The notes beneath the pieces are model-generated. The model was not told the origin of the DNA, did no database searches, and was given only the letters and a program-made list of their open reading frames with translations. Made by a program: the position numbers and the translations under genes. From ATZT02 sp038124905 (lineage in GTDB: Bacteria; Actinomycetota; Actinomycetes; S36-B12; UBA5976), in NCBI GenBank assembly GCA_038124905.1, contig JAYPCW010000004.1, positions 1 to 33,879 of the forward strand: a stretch of DNA of 33,879 nucleotides, written 5' to 3'. Shown here piece after piece: positions 22,900-31,307 of the stretch; the stretch's first letter is position 1; each line of letters opens with the position of its first letter.

Positions 22900-23706
22900 A
22901 TGAGTTTAGATTCCCTTTCGCGCGGCACTAACGCCCCAGGTAGAGCAAAGATAAATTTCCGAACCCTCAGAACCGACAAGTGGTGGTTACAGCCTGCCGT
23001 GACTGTCTTCTTTTTAGGTGCGTTTGTGGTTTATGCAACCTGGAGAGCATTTGAGGGTGCTTACTATTACGCCAAGCCACTGCTTTCGCCTTTTTATTCA
23101 CCTTGCTTAGCTACCAGTTGTGTTCCGGGTGCTTCCGACTTTGGTCAACCTTTCGGATCTTGGTGGATGTTGTCTCCAGCTCTAATTATTTTAGTTTTTC
23201 CATTGGGTTTTCGTATGACTTGCTACTACTACCGCAAGACCTACTACCGGGCCTTTTGGCTTTCTCCGCCAGCTTGCGCAGTAGCAGAACCACATAAATC
23301 TTACTCTGGTGAGACGAGAGCTCCACTAATTTTGCAAAATGCACATCGCTACTTTTTTTATGCGGCTTTTGTAATCAACATCGTCCTGACCTTTGACGCA
23401 GTAATTGCCTTTAGAAATGATCAAGGCGAATGGGGTCACATGAGCGTTGGCACTTTAATCTTGATCAACAACGCTTTTTGGTTATGGCTTTACACACTTT
23501 CTTGTCATTCATGTCGACATATTTTGGGAGGAAAGTTAAAGCACTTCAGCAAAAATCCAGTTCGCTACAAGCTTTGGACTTGGGTTTCCAAGATAAATGA
23601 GCACCATCCAAAGTATGCCTGGATTTCTCTTTTTGGTGTTTGGTTTGCTGATATCTACATTCGATTAGTTGCAACAGACACGATTACCAACTTCTATTTC
23701 TTTTAA
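22900..23706 (+). CDS. sdhC: Succinate dehydrogenase membrane anchor subunit (single-chain, Rv0249c type)
   Basis: Five-helix membrane subunit of 268 aa binding quinone and likely haem, anchoring SdhAB. Hydrophobic helices at about residues 30-48, 90-107, 144-166, 182-200 and 240-258; His residues next to membrane segments (NAHRYFF, SCHSCRHILGG) are candidate haem ligands. The single large chain replaces the separate SdhC and SdhD of classical complexes and matches the mycobacterial Sdh1 anchor in size. First gene of sdhC-sdhA-sdhB, 16 nt before sdhA, apparently leaderless. Confidence 0.88.
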   Translation: MSLDSLSRGTNAPGRAKINFRTLRTDKWWLQPAVTVFFLGAFVVYATWRAFEGAYYYAKPLLSPFYSPCLATSCVPGASDFGQPFGSWWMLSPALIILVFPLGFRMTCYYYRKTYYRAFWLSPPACAVAEPHKSYSGETRAPLILQNAHRYFFYAAFVINIVLTFDAVIAFRNDQGEWGHMSVGTLILINNAFWLWLYTLSCHSCRHILGGKLKHFSKNPVRYKLWTWVSKINEHHPKYAWISLFGVWFADIYIRLVATDTITNFYFF

Positions 23707-23722
23707 GAGAGGAACACATTAA

Positions 23723-25615
23723 ATGGCTGAAATAGAGCGCCACCAATATGACGTTTTAATTATTGGTGCCGGCGGTGCTGGTTTGCGTGCCGCCGTTGAA
23801 TCACGAGCTAAGGGCCTCAAAACTGCCATTATTTGTAAATCCTTATTCGGAAAAGCTCATACCGTCATGGCAGAAGGTGGTATTGCCGCCTCCATGGGAA
23901 ATGTCAACGACAACGACAATTGGCAGGTTCACTTTCGTGACACGATGCGCGGGGGCAAATTCCTAAACCATTGGCGAATGGCTGAATTGCATGCTAAGGA
24001 ATCTCCTGAACGTGTATGGGAGCTTGAAACTTGGGGTGCACTCTTTGATCGAACCAAAGATGGAAAGATCAGTCAACGTAACTTCGGCGGTCATGAGTAT
24101 CCCAGGCTGGCTCACGTTGGCGATCGAACCGGCTTAGAGTTAATCAGAACTTTGCAACAAAGAATTGTGGGCTTACAGCAAGAAGATTACGAAGCTACTG
24201 GTGATTATGAAGCTCGTTTAAAGGTTTTTGCTGAACTAACTATTACTGAAATCATCACAGAAAATAATCAAGTAACTGGCGCGCTTGGCTACTACCGCGA
24301 GAGCGGAAGATTTGTTTTATTTGAGGCTCCCAGTGTAGTTCTAGCAACTGGCGGTATTGGTAAATCATTCAAAGTAACCTCCAACTCCTGGGAGGGTACC
24401 GGCGATGGTCATGCCCTAGCACTAAAAGCTGGTAGCAAATTGATGCATATGGAATTCGTTCAGTTCCACCCAACTGGAATGGTTTGGCCACCAAGCGTAA
24501 GAGGAATTCTGGTTACCGAATCAGTTCGTGGTGATGGTGGAGTACTTCGCAATTCAGATGGCAAGCGCTTTATGTTTGATTACATTCCTGAAGTATTCAA
24601 AGATAAATATGCTCAAACCGAAGAAGAAGCCGACCGTTGGTATGAGGATCCAGATAACAACCGCCGCCCTCCAGAGTTGTTGCCGCGCGATGAAGTTGCG
24701 CGCGCGATCAATGCTGAAGTTAAAGCCGGACGTGGCTCACCACACGGCGGAGTATTTTTAGATGTTTCCACACGACTAAAGCCCGAAGTTATCAAAAAAC
24801 GTTTACCATCGATGTGGCATCAATTTAAAGAACTAGCAGATGTCGATATCACCGAACAGCCCATGGAAGTTGGCCCAACTTGCCACTATGTGATGGGCGG
24901 AATTCAGGTTGATCCAGACACTCAAGCTGCAGTTGGCGTTAAAGGATTGTTTGCCGCCGGTGAGGTTGCTGGTGGTATGCATGGCTCAAATCGCCTTGGA
25001 GGTAACTCGCTTTCTGACTTATTAGTTTTTGGAAGAAGAGCTGGAGTTGGTGCCGCAGAGTACGTGCTAGGGCTTTCTCAAAAGCCAATCGTTACCGAAG
25101 AGTCAATTAATACTGCGATTTCTCACGCCACAGCCGCCTTCAACAATGAAGGCGGAGAAAACCCCTACAGCGTTCACCAAGAGTTACAACAAGTCATGAA
25201 TGATTTGGTAGGAATTATTCGCGATGGTAGTGAAATGAAAGACGCCTTGAGCAAACTTGATTCACTTAAAGAGCGTGCCAAGAAAGTAACCGTTGAAGGC
25301 AACCGTCAGTTTAACCCGGGCTGGCATTTAGCCTTAGATTTAGAGAACATGCTTTTGGTTAGTGAATCAATTGCCAGAAGTGCCCTAGAGCGCGAAGAGT
25401 CCCGCGGTGGGCACACCAGAAACGACTTTCCGAAGATGGATCCAAATTGGAGACAAATCCACATTGTTTGCTCTTGGGATGGCAAAAACATCAATACAGA
25501 GCGCCAAGGACTGCCGCCAATGCCAGATGAATTGATTAATCTTTTTGATAAAGAAGAGCTTGCTAAATATTTAACTGAAGCAGAACTCACCTCTATCTCG
25601 CAAGGGAGCAAATAA
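23723..25615 (+). CDS. sdhA: Succinate dehydrogenase/fumarate reductase flavoprotein subunit
   Basis: FAD-containing catalytic subunit oxidising succinate to fumarate. 630 aa. The dinucleotide fold VLIIGAGGAGLRAAVESRA opens the protein; the covalent-FAD His is probably H46 in KAHTVMAEGGIAAS. Active-site stretches are EFVQFHPTGM, TESVRGDGGVLRN, the catalytic Arg/His regions around CHYVMGGIQVD, and HGSNRLGGNSLSDLLVFG. The C-terminal helical region begins near residue 460. GAGAGGA is 8-10 nt before the ATG. The stop overlaps sdhB by one base (TAATG). Confidence 0.97.
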   Translation: MAEIERHQYDVLIIGAGGAGLRAAVESRAKGLKTAIICKSLFGKAHTVMAEGGIAASMGNVNDNDNWQVHFRDTMRGGKFLNHWRMAELHAKESPERVWELETWGALFDRTKDGKISQRNFGGHEYPRLAHVGDRTGLELIRTLQQRIVGLQQEDYEATGDYEARLKVFAELTITEIITENNQVTGALGYYRESGRFVLFEAPSVVLATGGIGKSFKVTSNSWEGTGDGHALALKAGSKLMHMEFVQFHPTGMVWPPSVRGILVTESVRGDGGVLRNSDGKRFMFDYIPEVFKDKYAQTEEEADRWYEDPDNNRRPPELLPRDEVARAINAEVKAGRGSPHGGVFLDVSTRLKPEVIKKRLPSMWHQFKELADVDITEQPMEVGPTCHYVMGGIQVDPDTQAAVGVKGLFAAGEVAGGMHGSNRLGGNSLSDLLVFGRRAGVGAAEYVLGLSQKPIVTEESINTAISHATAAFNNEGGENPYSVHQELQQVMNDLVGIIRDGSEMKDALSKLDSLKERAKKVTVEGNRQFNPGWHLALDLENMLLVSESIARSALEREESRGGHTRNDFPKMDPNWRQIHIVCSWDGKNINTERQGLPPMPDELINLFDKEELAKYLTEAELTSISQGSK

Positions 25616-26373
25616 TGGGTTATCAAGCGAAATTTCGCGTCTGGCGTGGAGATAAAGATGCTGGTGAGCTAACAAACTACGAAGTTGAAGTTAACGAGGG
25701 CGAAGTTATTCTTGACGTAATCCACCGCTTGCAAGCCACGGTGGCTAATGACATGGCAGTTCGCTGGAACTGTAAAGCTGGAAAATGCGGCTCATGCAGC
25801 GCAGAAATAAATGGTAAGCCTCGCTTAATGTGCATGACACGAATGAACACCTTCAATGAAGATGAAACCATTACGGTGACGCCTTTGCGAGCCTTCCCGG
25901 TCATCAAAGACTTGGTTACCGATGTTTCCTTTAATTACGAAAAAGCTCGTGAAATTCCCGCCTTCAAAGGCCCAGATCACCTTAAGCCCGGTGAATATCG
26001 CATGGAACAAGTTGACGTAACTCGCAGTCAAGAATTTAGAAAGTGTATTGAATGCTTTTTATGTCAAGATACCTGCCATGTGATTCGTGACCACGAAGAA
26101 AACAAAAAGTCTTTTGCTGGTCCCCGTTTCTTCATTCGTCTAGCAGAACTTGACATGCACCCACTAGACCAGCTTGATCGCAAACGCGAATCTCAAGAAG
26201 AGCATGGTCTTGGAATGTGCAATATCACTAAGTGCTGTACTGAAGTTTGCCCAGAACACATAAAAATAACTGACAATGCCATTATTCCGATGAAGGAAAG
26301 AGTCGTAGATACTAAGTACGATCCAATTATTTGGCTAGGCAATAAGATTTCTAGACGCAAAAGCAATGCTTAA
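25615..26373 (+). CDS. sdhB: Succinate dehydrogenase/fumarate reductase iron-sulfur subunit
   Basis: Electron-transfer subunit of 252 aa. The ferredoxin-like N-terminal domain carries the [2Fe-2S] cysteines C53, C58, C61 and C73 (CKAGKCGSC...MC). The C-terminal domain has CIECFLCQDTC (C144, C147, C150, with C154) and CNITKCCTEVCP (C202, C207 or C208, C212), together ligating the remaining [4Fe-4S] and [3Fe-4S] clusters. ATG overlaps the sdhA stop. Its final 4 bp overlap the end of the convergent trpS. Confidence 0.97.
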   Translation: MGYQAKFRVWRGDKDAGELTNYEVEVNEGEVILDVIHRLQATVANDMAVRWNCKAGKCGSCSAEINGKPRLMCMTRMNTFNEDETITVTPLRAFPVIKDLVTDVSFNYEKAREIPAFKGPDHLKPGEYRMEQVDVTRSQEFRKCIECFLCQDTCHVIRDHEENKKSFAGPRFFIRLAELDMHPLDQLDRKRESQEEHGLGMCNITKCCTEVCPEHIKITDNAIIPMKERVVDTKYDPIIWLGNKISRRKSNA

Positions 26374-27368
26374 TTAACAAATCCTAAATTTTCATGTACT
26401 TTATTTAGGGTACTTGCAGCAACTGCTTCTGCTTTTTGTGCACCGGTCGAAATCAGTTTTGCTAGTTGCGCTTTGTCGTTGAGTAATTCATCAACTCTTG
26501 CTTTAAATGGTCGAGCGACAATTTCAATCACCGCTTCAGCTGCTGCCTGCTTTAAATCTCCATAACCTTTCCCAGAAAAGTCATTCTCCAAGTCGCTGAT
26601 TGCTATTTGAGTTACCAAGCTAATAATGGATAGTAAATTTGATACACCTGGTTTATTTTCAGGATCAAATACAATTTCTCTGTCGCTATCGGTTACCGCA
26701 CTTTTGAACTTTTTGAGAATTATTTTCTCGTCATCCAGTAAAAAAACACATCCACCAGGCAAAGATTTGCTCATTTTTGCTGAAGGATCTTGCAAGTCCA
26801 AAATTTTTGCTGACTCTTTAACAATATAAGGCTCAGGTACGGTGAAGGTAGTTCCAAAATTATTATTGAAACGAATTGCTAGATCTCGAGTTAGCTCTAA
26901 GTGTTGTCTTTGGTCCTCTCCTACCGGAACTTGGTCAGCCTGGTAGAGCAAAATATCTGCTGCCTGCAAGATTGGGTAGGTAAATAACCCAACTGAGGTT
27001 CGCTCCATGCCACCCTTAAGTGACTTATCTTTAAATTGAGTCATGCGGCTGGCCTCACCAAAACCAGTTTGGCAGCCCAAGACCCAAGCTAACTGCGCGT
27101 GCTGCGGCACTTGGCTTTGCACGAAAAGTGTACTTTTTTCAGGATCCACCCCTGCCGCAATAATTTGTGCAAAGGCAAGCAGCGTTCTTTGATGTAAAAC
27201 CTTTGGTTCATGTTCTATGGTAATCGCGTGCAAATCGACAACTGAGTAAAAGGTTTCATGGGTATTTTCTAGTAGCGCCCATTGCTTTAACGCACCTAAA
27301 TAATTGCCTAATTGAAATGAGTCAGCGGTGGGCTGAATGCCGCTTAAAACTCGCTTTTTATTGGTCAT
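26370..27368 (-). CDS. trpS: Tryptophanyl-tRNA synthetase
   Basis: Class I aminoacyl-tRNA synthetase charging tRNA-Trp. About 332 aa from the ATG at 27368, normal length. The HIGH-equivalent region is GIQPTADSFQLGNYLGAL and the KMSKS loop is SAKMSKSLPGG (about residues 195-205); QADQVPVGEDQRQHLELTRD is the tRNA/Trp-site hallmark. A TTG at 27380 would add four residues, but AAGGA sits within that extension 5 nt before the ATG, so ATG is preferred. It overlaps the CorC-like gene stop by 11 bp. The sdh-trpS vicinity is conserved in other Actinobacteria. Confidence 0.97.
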   Translation of the reverse strand: MTNKKRVLSGIQPTADSFQLGNYLGALKQWALLENTHETFYSVVDLHAITIEHEPKVLHQRTLLAFAQIIAAGVDPEKSTLFVQSQVPQHAQLAWVLGCQTGFGEASRMTQFKDKSLKGGMERTSVGLFTYPILQAADILLYQADQVPVGEDQRQHLELTRDLAIRFNNNFGTTFTVPEPYIVKESAKILDLQDPSAKMSKSLPGGCVFLLDDEKIILKKFKSAVTDSDREIVFDPENKPGVSNLLSIISLVTQIAISDLENDFSGKGYGDLKQAAAEAVIEIVARPFKARVDELLNDKAQLAKLISTGAQKAEAVAASTLNKVHENLGFVN

Positions 27369-28662
27369 GTCTTCCTTCAACGCTTTCGATTCTAGTTACT
27401 TTTATTCGAGAAATTCTTCTAACATCGATTTCTAATACTTCAAATTTGCACTGCTCGGCTACTATTTCCGCGCCAACGAAAGGTAGCCGTCCTAGGCGAG
27501 AAACCATAAACCCGGCAACTGTGTCATAAGGACCCTCAGGAATTTCTATATGGGTGCGCTCAGCAAAATCTTCCAAATTCTCTAAGCCGTCTATTTCAAC
27601 AGATCCATGAAAGTCTAATTCACGAATTGGCTCAATTTCAGTTTCTGTTTCATCTCTGATATCACCGATTAATTCTTCAACTAAATCTTCTAGTGTCACG
27701 ATTCCATCGGTTCCACCAAACTCATCCACCACGATTGCCATGTTTTGATTTACTTTTCTAAGTTGCGCCAGTGCGTTAAGGATAGTTACTGTGCCTGGTA
27801 ATTTTTGAATTGGTTTGGTTATCTTACGAACTCTAATTTCTAGATTTCTAATGTCAGAGAGCATTATCTGCTTAATGCTTACCACGCCAATCACATCATC
27901 TAAAGAATTTTCAACTACTGGAAACAAAGTGTGCGGTAACTTCTCTGCCTGCTTGACAGCCTCTGATACTGGAATATCAGCTGAAATGAAATCAACTTCA
28001 GTTCGTGGTGTCATTACCTCTTTAATTTCTTTATCAACTGCCGAAAATAGGTCATCAATAACTGCCCGCTCGTTTTCTGTTAATTCTTCGTGGGCCGCCA
28101 CTAAGTCTCGCAGTTCTTCTCCACTAATCGACTCTTTAGTTGAGCTTGGATCAACCCGCAATAAACGCAAAATAAAATTCGTAGAGACGCTAAGTAGCCA
28201 AATAAATGGGCGAGTGATCCTTGCTAAAGCTTCTAATGGCCCTGCCAACCAAATCGCCCATCGCTCTGCAGCGTGCAAAGCTAGCCGTTTAGGAACCAAC
28301 TCTCCGAGCACTAAAGAAAAGAATGCAATCACGATTGTCACTAAAACAAAAGAGGTAACTGCAGCTGCATTATCACTGAATAAGTTAGTAAGTACTGGAG
28401 TTAGATAGGGCGATATTTGAGAAGCCCCAAGACCGGCCGAAATAAATCCGGCTAGCGTCACCCCAACTTGCACAGCTGCAAGAAATCGATTGGGATCTTT
28501 TACTAATTCACTAAGCCATTTGCCGCGACGGCCTTTGGTTTCTAATAGTTTTTTTACTTGTGATTCTCGCAAGGAAACCAAGGCAATTTCAGTTCCAGCA
28601 AAAACTCCACCTAACAAGACGAAGAAAAGAACTAAAAGTAAATCGCTAACGAGCGGGTTCAT
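27358..28662 (-). CDS. CNNM/CBS/CorC-HlyC domain membrane protein (hemolysin C family)
   Basis: 434-aa membrane protein with an N-terminal CNNM (DUF21) transmembrane domain of three or four helices (about residues 1-160; FVLLGGVFAGTEIALVS, VGVTLAGFISAGLGA, VIAFFSLVLGELVPKRLA), tandem CBS domains (about 200-330; DKEIKEVMTPRTEVDF, IVVDEFGGTDGIVTLEDLVEELIGDI) and a C-terminal CorC_HlyC transporter-associated domain (about 345-425). Family members are linked to magnesium or cobalt export; true haemolysin function is not implied. TAATCT lies 6 nt before the ATG. Confidence 0.93.
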   Translation of the reverse strand: MNPLVSDLLLVLFFVLLGGVFAGTEIALVSLRESQVKKLLETKGRRGKWLSELVKDPNRFLAAVQVGVTLAGFISAGLGASQISPYLTPVLTNLFSDNAAAVTSFVLVTIVIAFFSLVLGELVPKRLALHAAERWAIWLAGPLEALARITRPFIWLLSVSTNFILRLLRVDPSSTKESISGEELRDLVAAHEELTENERAVIDDLFSAVDKEIKEVMTPRTEVDFISADIPVSEAVKQAEKLPHTLFPVVENSLDDVIGVVSIKQIMLSDIRNLEIRVRKITKPIQKLPGTVTILNALAQLRKVNQNMAIVVDEFGGTDGIVTLEDLVEELIGDIRDETETEIEPIRELDFHGSVEIDGLENLEDFAERTHIEIPEGPYDTVAGFMVSRLGRLPFVGAEIVAEQCKFEVLEIDVRRISRIKVTRIESVEGRHDQ

Positions 28663-28668
28663 AGCGTG

Positions 28669-28674
28669 AGATTA
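28669..28674 (-). promoter_or_regulatory. Candidate -10 box for leaderless CorC-like gene
   Basis: TAATCT on the minus strand, 6 nt before the ATG at 28662, in the 24-nt gap after icd. No Shine-Dalgarno precedes the ATG. Confidence 0.45.
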
Positions 28675-28686
28675 CTGTATTGCCAG

Positions 28687-29901
28687 CTAGGCCATTGCGG
28701 CATCAAGATTTTGCTTGATTGCTGCCAAAAATTCTTGTGTAGTCAACCAAGGCTGATCTGCGCTAATCAAGCGAGCGAGGTCTTTAGTCATTTGGCCATT
28801 TTCAACAGTCTGGATACAAACTGCCTCTAACCGCTCAGCAAACTCAGTCACTGCTGGTGTTTGATCTAATTTTCCTCTGTGGGCTAAGCCTTGTGTCCAA
28901 GCAAAAATTGAGGCAATTGGATTTGTTGAAGTGGGTTCACCTTTTTGATGGCGACGATAATGTCTCGTAACCGTTCCATGTGCCGCTTCTGCTTCTACAG
29001 TTTTTCCATCTGGAGTCATCAATACGCTAGTCATGAGGCCAAGCGAGCCAAATCCTTGTGCCACGGTATCGCTTTGCACGTCACCATCGTAATTCTTACA
29101 AGCCCAGACATATCCGCCTTCCCACTTTAGAGCGGTTGCAACCATGTCATCTATTAGACGGTGTTCGTAGGACAAACCAGCTGACGCAAATTCATTTTTA
29201 AATTCGCTTTCGAAAACTTCAGCAAAGATATCTTTGAAGCGTCCATCGTAAGCTTTAAGAATCGTATTCTTGGTTGAAAGGTAGACCGGATAATTTCTAC
29301 TCAACCCGTAGCGAAATGAAGCACGAGCAAAATCTCTGATGCTGTCATCAAAGTTATACATACCCATAGCAACTCCGCCATTTTCAAACTTTGCTACTTG
29401 CATCTCAACCGGGGCTGATCCATCTTCGGGAGTGTAAGTAATGGTTACCGTTCCGGGCCCTTTAACTACAAAGTCGGTAGCTTTGTATTGATCACCATGT
29501 GCGTGACGACCAATGATGATTGGTTTCGTCCAGCTAGGTACCAATCGTGGAATATTTTGAATGATGATGGGTTCCCTGAATATAACTCCACCCAAAATAT
29601 TTCGGATAGTTCCATTCGGTGACTTCCACATCTTCTTTAACCCAAATTCTTCGACTCTCGCTTCGTCTGGGGTAATAGTTGCGCACTTAACGCCAACTCC
29701 ATGTTTCTTAATCGCGTTTGCTGCATCTATTGTTACTTGATCGTCAGTCTTGTCGCGGTATTCAATTCCAAGATCGTAATATTCAAGGTTTACATCAAGA
29801 AATGGCAAAATCAACTCATCTTTAATAAATTGCCAGATAATGCGAGTCATTTCATCACCGTCTAACTCAACAACGGGATTTACAACTTTAATTTTGCTCA
29901 T
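28687..29901 (-). CDS. icd: NADP-dependent isocitrate dehydrogenase (homodimeric, eukaryote-like type)
   Basis: TCA-cycle enzyme decarboxylating isocitrate to 2-oxoglutarate with NADPH formation. 404 aa, matching the short homodimeric class (mycobacterial Icd1). Motifs: VVELDGDEMTRIIWQFIKD at the N-terminus, substrate loop SPNGTIRNILGGVIFREPI (about residues 94-112), IGRHAHGDQYKATDF, metal-binding NYDGDVQSDTVAQGFGSLGL and NADP-binding EAAHGTVTRHYRRHQKG. AAAGGAAC precedes the ATG by a few nt. It follows mdh by 11 nt, an mdh-icd operon. Confidence 0.97.
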   Translation of the reverse strand: MSKIKVVNPVVELDGDEMTRIIWQFIKDELILPFLDVNLEYYDLGIEYRDKTDDQVTIDAANAIKKHGVGVKCATITPDEARVEEFGLKKMWKSPNGTIRNILGGVIFREPIIIQNIPRLVPSWTKPIIIGRHAHGDQYKATDFVVKGPGTVTITYTPEDGSAPVEMQVAKFENGGVAMGMYNFDDSIRDFARASFRYGLSRNYPVYLSTKNTILKAYDGRFKDIFAEVFESEFKNEFASAGLSYEHRLIDDMVATALKWEGGYVWACKNYDGDVQSDTVAQGFGSLGLMTSVLMTPDGKTVEAEAAHGTVTRHYRRHQKGEPTSTNPIASIFAWTQGLAHRGKLDQTPAVTEFAERLEAVCIQTVENGQMTKDLARLISADQPWLTTQEFLAAIKQNLDAAMA

Positions 29902-29912
29902 TGTTCCTTTTC

Positions 29913-30869
29913 CTATTTATCTTTAACGTCTGCTTGCTTTGCTCTAACTGCTTCAGCAGCAGTCAAAAGTGCGGATTTTTCATTTTCAGTAAGCGGTGTT
30001 TCTACAACAGATACAACCCCAGCCGAACCTATTTTTGCTTCAACGCCTAGGTAGACGCCTGAAATTCCATATTCGCCATCAACCCATGCGCAAACCGGTA
30101 TTACTTCACCTGAATCTTCGATCACCGCTTTTGCCATGCGAGCGGCAGCAGCACTAGGTGCGTAGTAGGCAGAGCCAGTTTTAAGAAGCGCCACGACTTC
30201 TGCTCCCCCGTTTCTAGTCCTCTCTACTAACTCATCAATCTCAGATTCGCTCAACATTTCACTTAGTGCTTTGCCACCTACTGATGATTGACTTGGTACG
30301 GGAACCATCGTGTCACCGTGGGATCCCAAGGTAAGAGTTTTGACATCTGCTATTGGAACCCCTAGTTTTTCTGCTACAAAGTTTGTAAAACGTGCTGTGT
30401 CAAGCATTCCCGCTTGTCCTAAAACTTTCTTTTTATCAAATCCAGTTGCAATTTGTGCCAAGGCCGTCATTTCATCTAAAGGATTCGAAACCACAATTAC
30501 CACGGCATTAGGTGCGTGCTTTGCAACATTTTCCGCCACCTGACGAACAATCTTCGCGTTAGTGTCAATTAGATCCATTCGACTCATGCCCGGTTTTCTA
30601 GGAAGTCCAGCTGTTATCACCACAATGTCTGAGTCTTTAATTGCTTCGTAACCAGATCCATCTAATCCTGTGGTTTGGCCTACAACTTTCGTTTCAAAAC
30701 CTTCGATTGAGCGAGATTGATTCATATCTAAAGCCAGGCCCTCGGCTTTGCCCTCTACTACATCGGTTAAAACTACTGTCTGAAAAATGTCATACTCGGC
30801 TAAACGCATTGCGGTAGTGGAGCCATAAAAACCTGCTCCCACAACTGTGACTTTGCCTTTTCTTGGCAT
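29913..30869 (-). CDS. mdh: Malate dehydrogenase (LDH-like)
   Basis: NAD-dependent conversion of malate to oxaloacetate. 318 aa. The NAD site is VTVVGAGFYGSTTAMRLAEY (about residues 7-26), followed by LTDVVEGKAEGLALDMNQS; the mobile substrate loop ITAGLPRKPGMSRMDLI has two Arg, the first of the type that discriminates malate from lactate; the catalytic pair is in VVSNPLDEMT and LTLGSHGDTMVPVPSQSSVGG (His). GAGGGG lies about 11 nt before the ATG. The 74-nt gap to DUF3017 contains only a weak CCTG/CAGG inverted repeat. Confidence 0.96.
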   Translation of the reverse strand: MPRKGKVTVVGAGFYGSTTAMRLAEYDIFQTVVLTDVVEGKAEGLALDMNQSRSIEGFETKVVGQTTGLDGSGYEAIKDSDIVVITAGLPRKPGMSRMDLIDTNAKIVRQVAENVAKHAPNAVVIVVSNPLDEMTALAQIATGFDKKKVLGQAGMLDTARFTNFVAEKLGVPIADVKTLTLGSHGDTMVPVPSQSSVGGKALSEMLSESEIDELVERTRNGGAEVVALLKTGSAYYAPSAAAARMAKAVIEDSGEVIPVCAWVDGEYGISGVYLGVEAKIGSAGVVSVVETPLTENEKSALLTAAEAVRAKQADVKDK

Positions 30870-30943
30870 GGGCGAAGCATCCCCTCAAGATAAATTTTGA
30901 AGCAACTTTTGCATTTCCAATCTTAATAGGAGGAAAGTCCTGA

Positions 30944-31294
30944 CTAAGCAGGGACAACTATGGCAAGAACCACTAGTGAAATCGTGAACCCTAGCAAAAT
31001 TGCAGTGTCAAGTGCCCTATGTCTAACCGCTAACCATCCTGCAGCAAAACGGCTCCAAGTGAGCCGAAAGACGGTAGCTAGCGACAAGGCTGCAGCCAAA
31101 ATGTAGGTACCGATACGAAAGTCAGTTACATTCGCTACAACCAACCCCGATAATGCCAAAGTAATTACTAAAAAGCTTGGATACTGTCGCTTTATTAAGC
31201 GTAAGGCTCTATTACCTTCTGAAGGATTTGGATTTGAGCTAACCAAACGTAATTTGCTGGATCTCTCGTTAAAAGCCTTTGCTGATTCGCCCAT
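30944..31294 (-). CDS. DUF3017 family membrane protein
   Basis: 116-aa protein with a charged cytoplasmic N-terminus (about 36 residues) and three hydrophobic helices, about 38-57, 61-80 and 94-115. Length, topology and the position between mdh and the purH region match the actinobacterial DUF3017 family, whose function is unknown. A TAATCT overlapping the upstream stop codon ends 7 nt before the ATG and no Shine-Dalgarno is well placed. A longer overlapping frame (31195-31533) is on the same strand but out of frame and not protein-like. Confidence 0.82.
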   Translation of the reverse strand: MGESAKAFNERSSKLRLVSSNPNPSEGNRALRLIKRQYPSFLVITLALSGLVVANVTDFRIGTYILAAALSLATVFRLTWSRFAAGWLAVRHRALDTAILLGFTISLVVLAIVVPA

Positions 31295-31301
31295 GCTTCA
31301 G

Positions 31302-31307
31302 AGATTA
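31302..31307 (-). promoter_or_regulatory. Candidate -10 box for leaderless DUF3017 gene
   Basis: TAATCT on the minus strand, 7 nt before the ATG at 31294; its first bases are the stop codon of the YdcZ-type gene. Confidence 0.35.

Noticed and set aside
27815..28408. 197-codon open frame on the plus strand
   Set aside because: Lies entirely antisense to the CorC-like gene, is Ser/Thr-rich without domain features and has no plausible start signal; it is a shadow of the real gene.
30928..30933. AGGAGG on the plus strand between mdh and DUF3017, suggesting a small plus-strand gene
   Set aside because: No ATG/GTG/TTG start at proper spacing and the possible CTG frame stops after a few codons.
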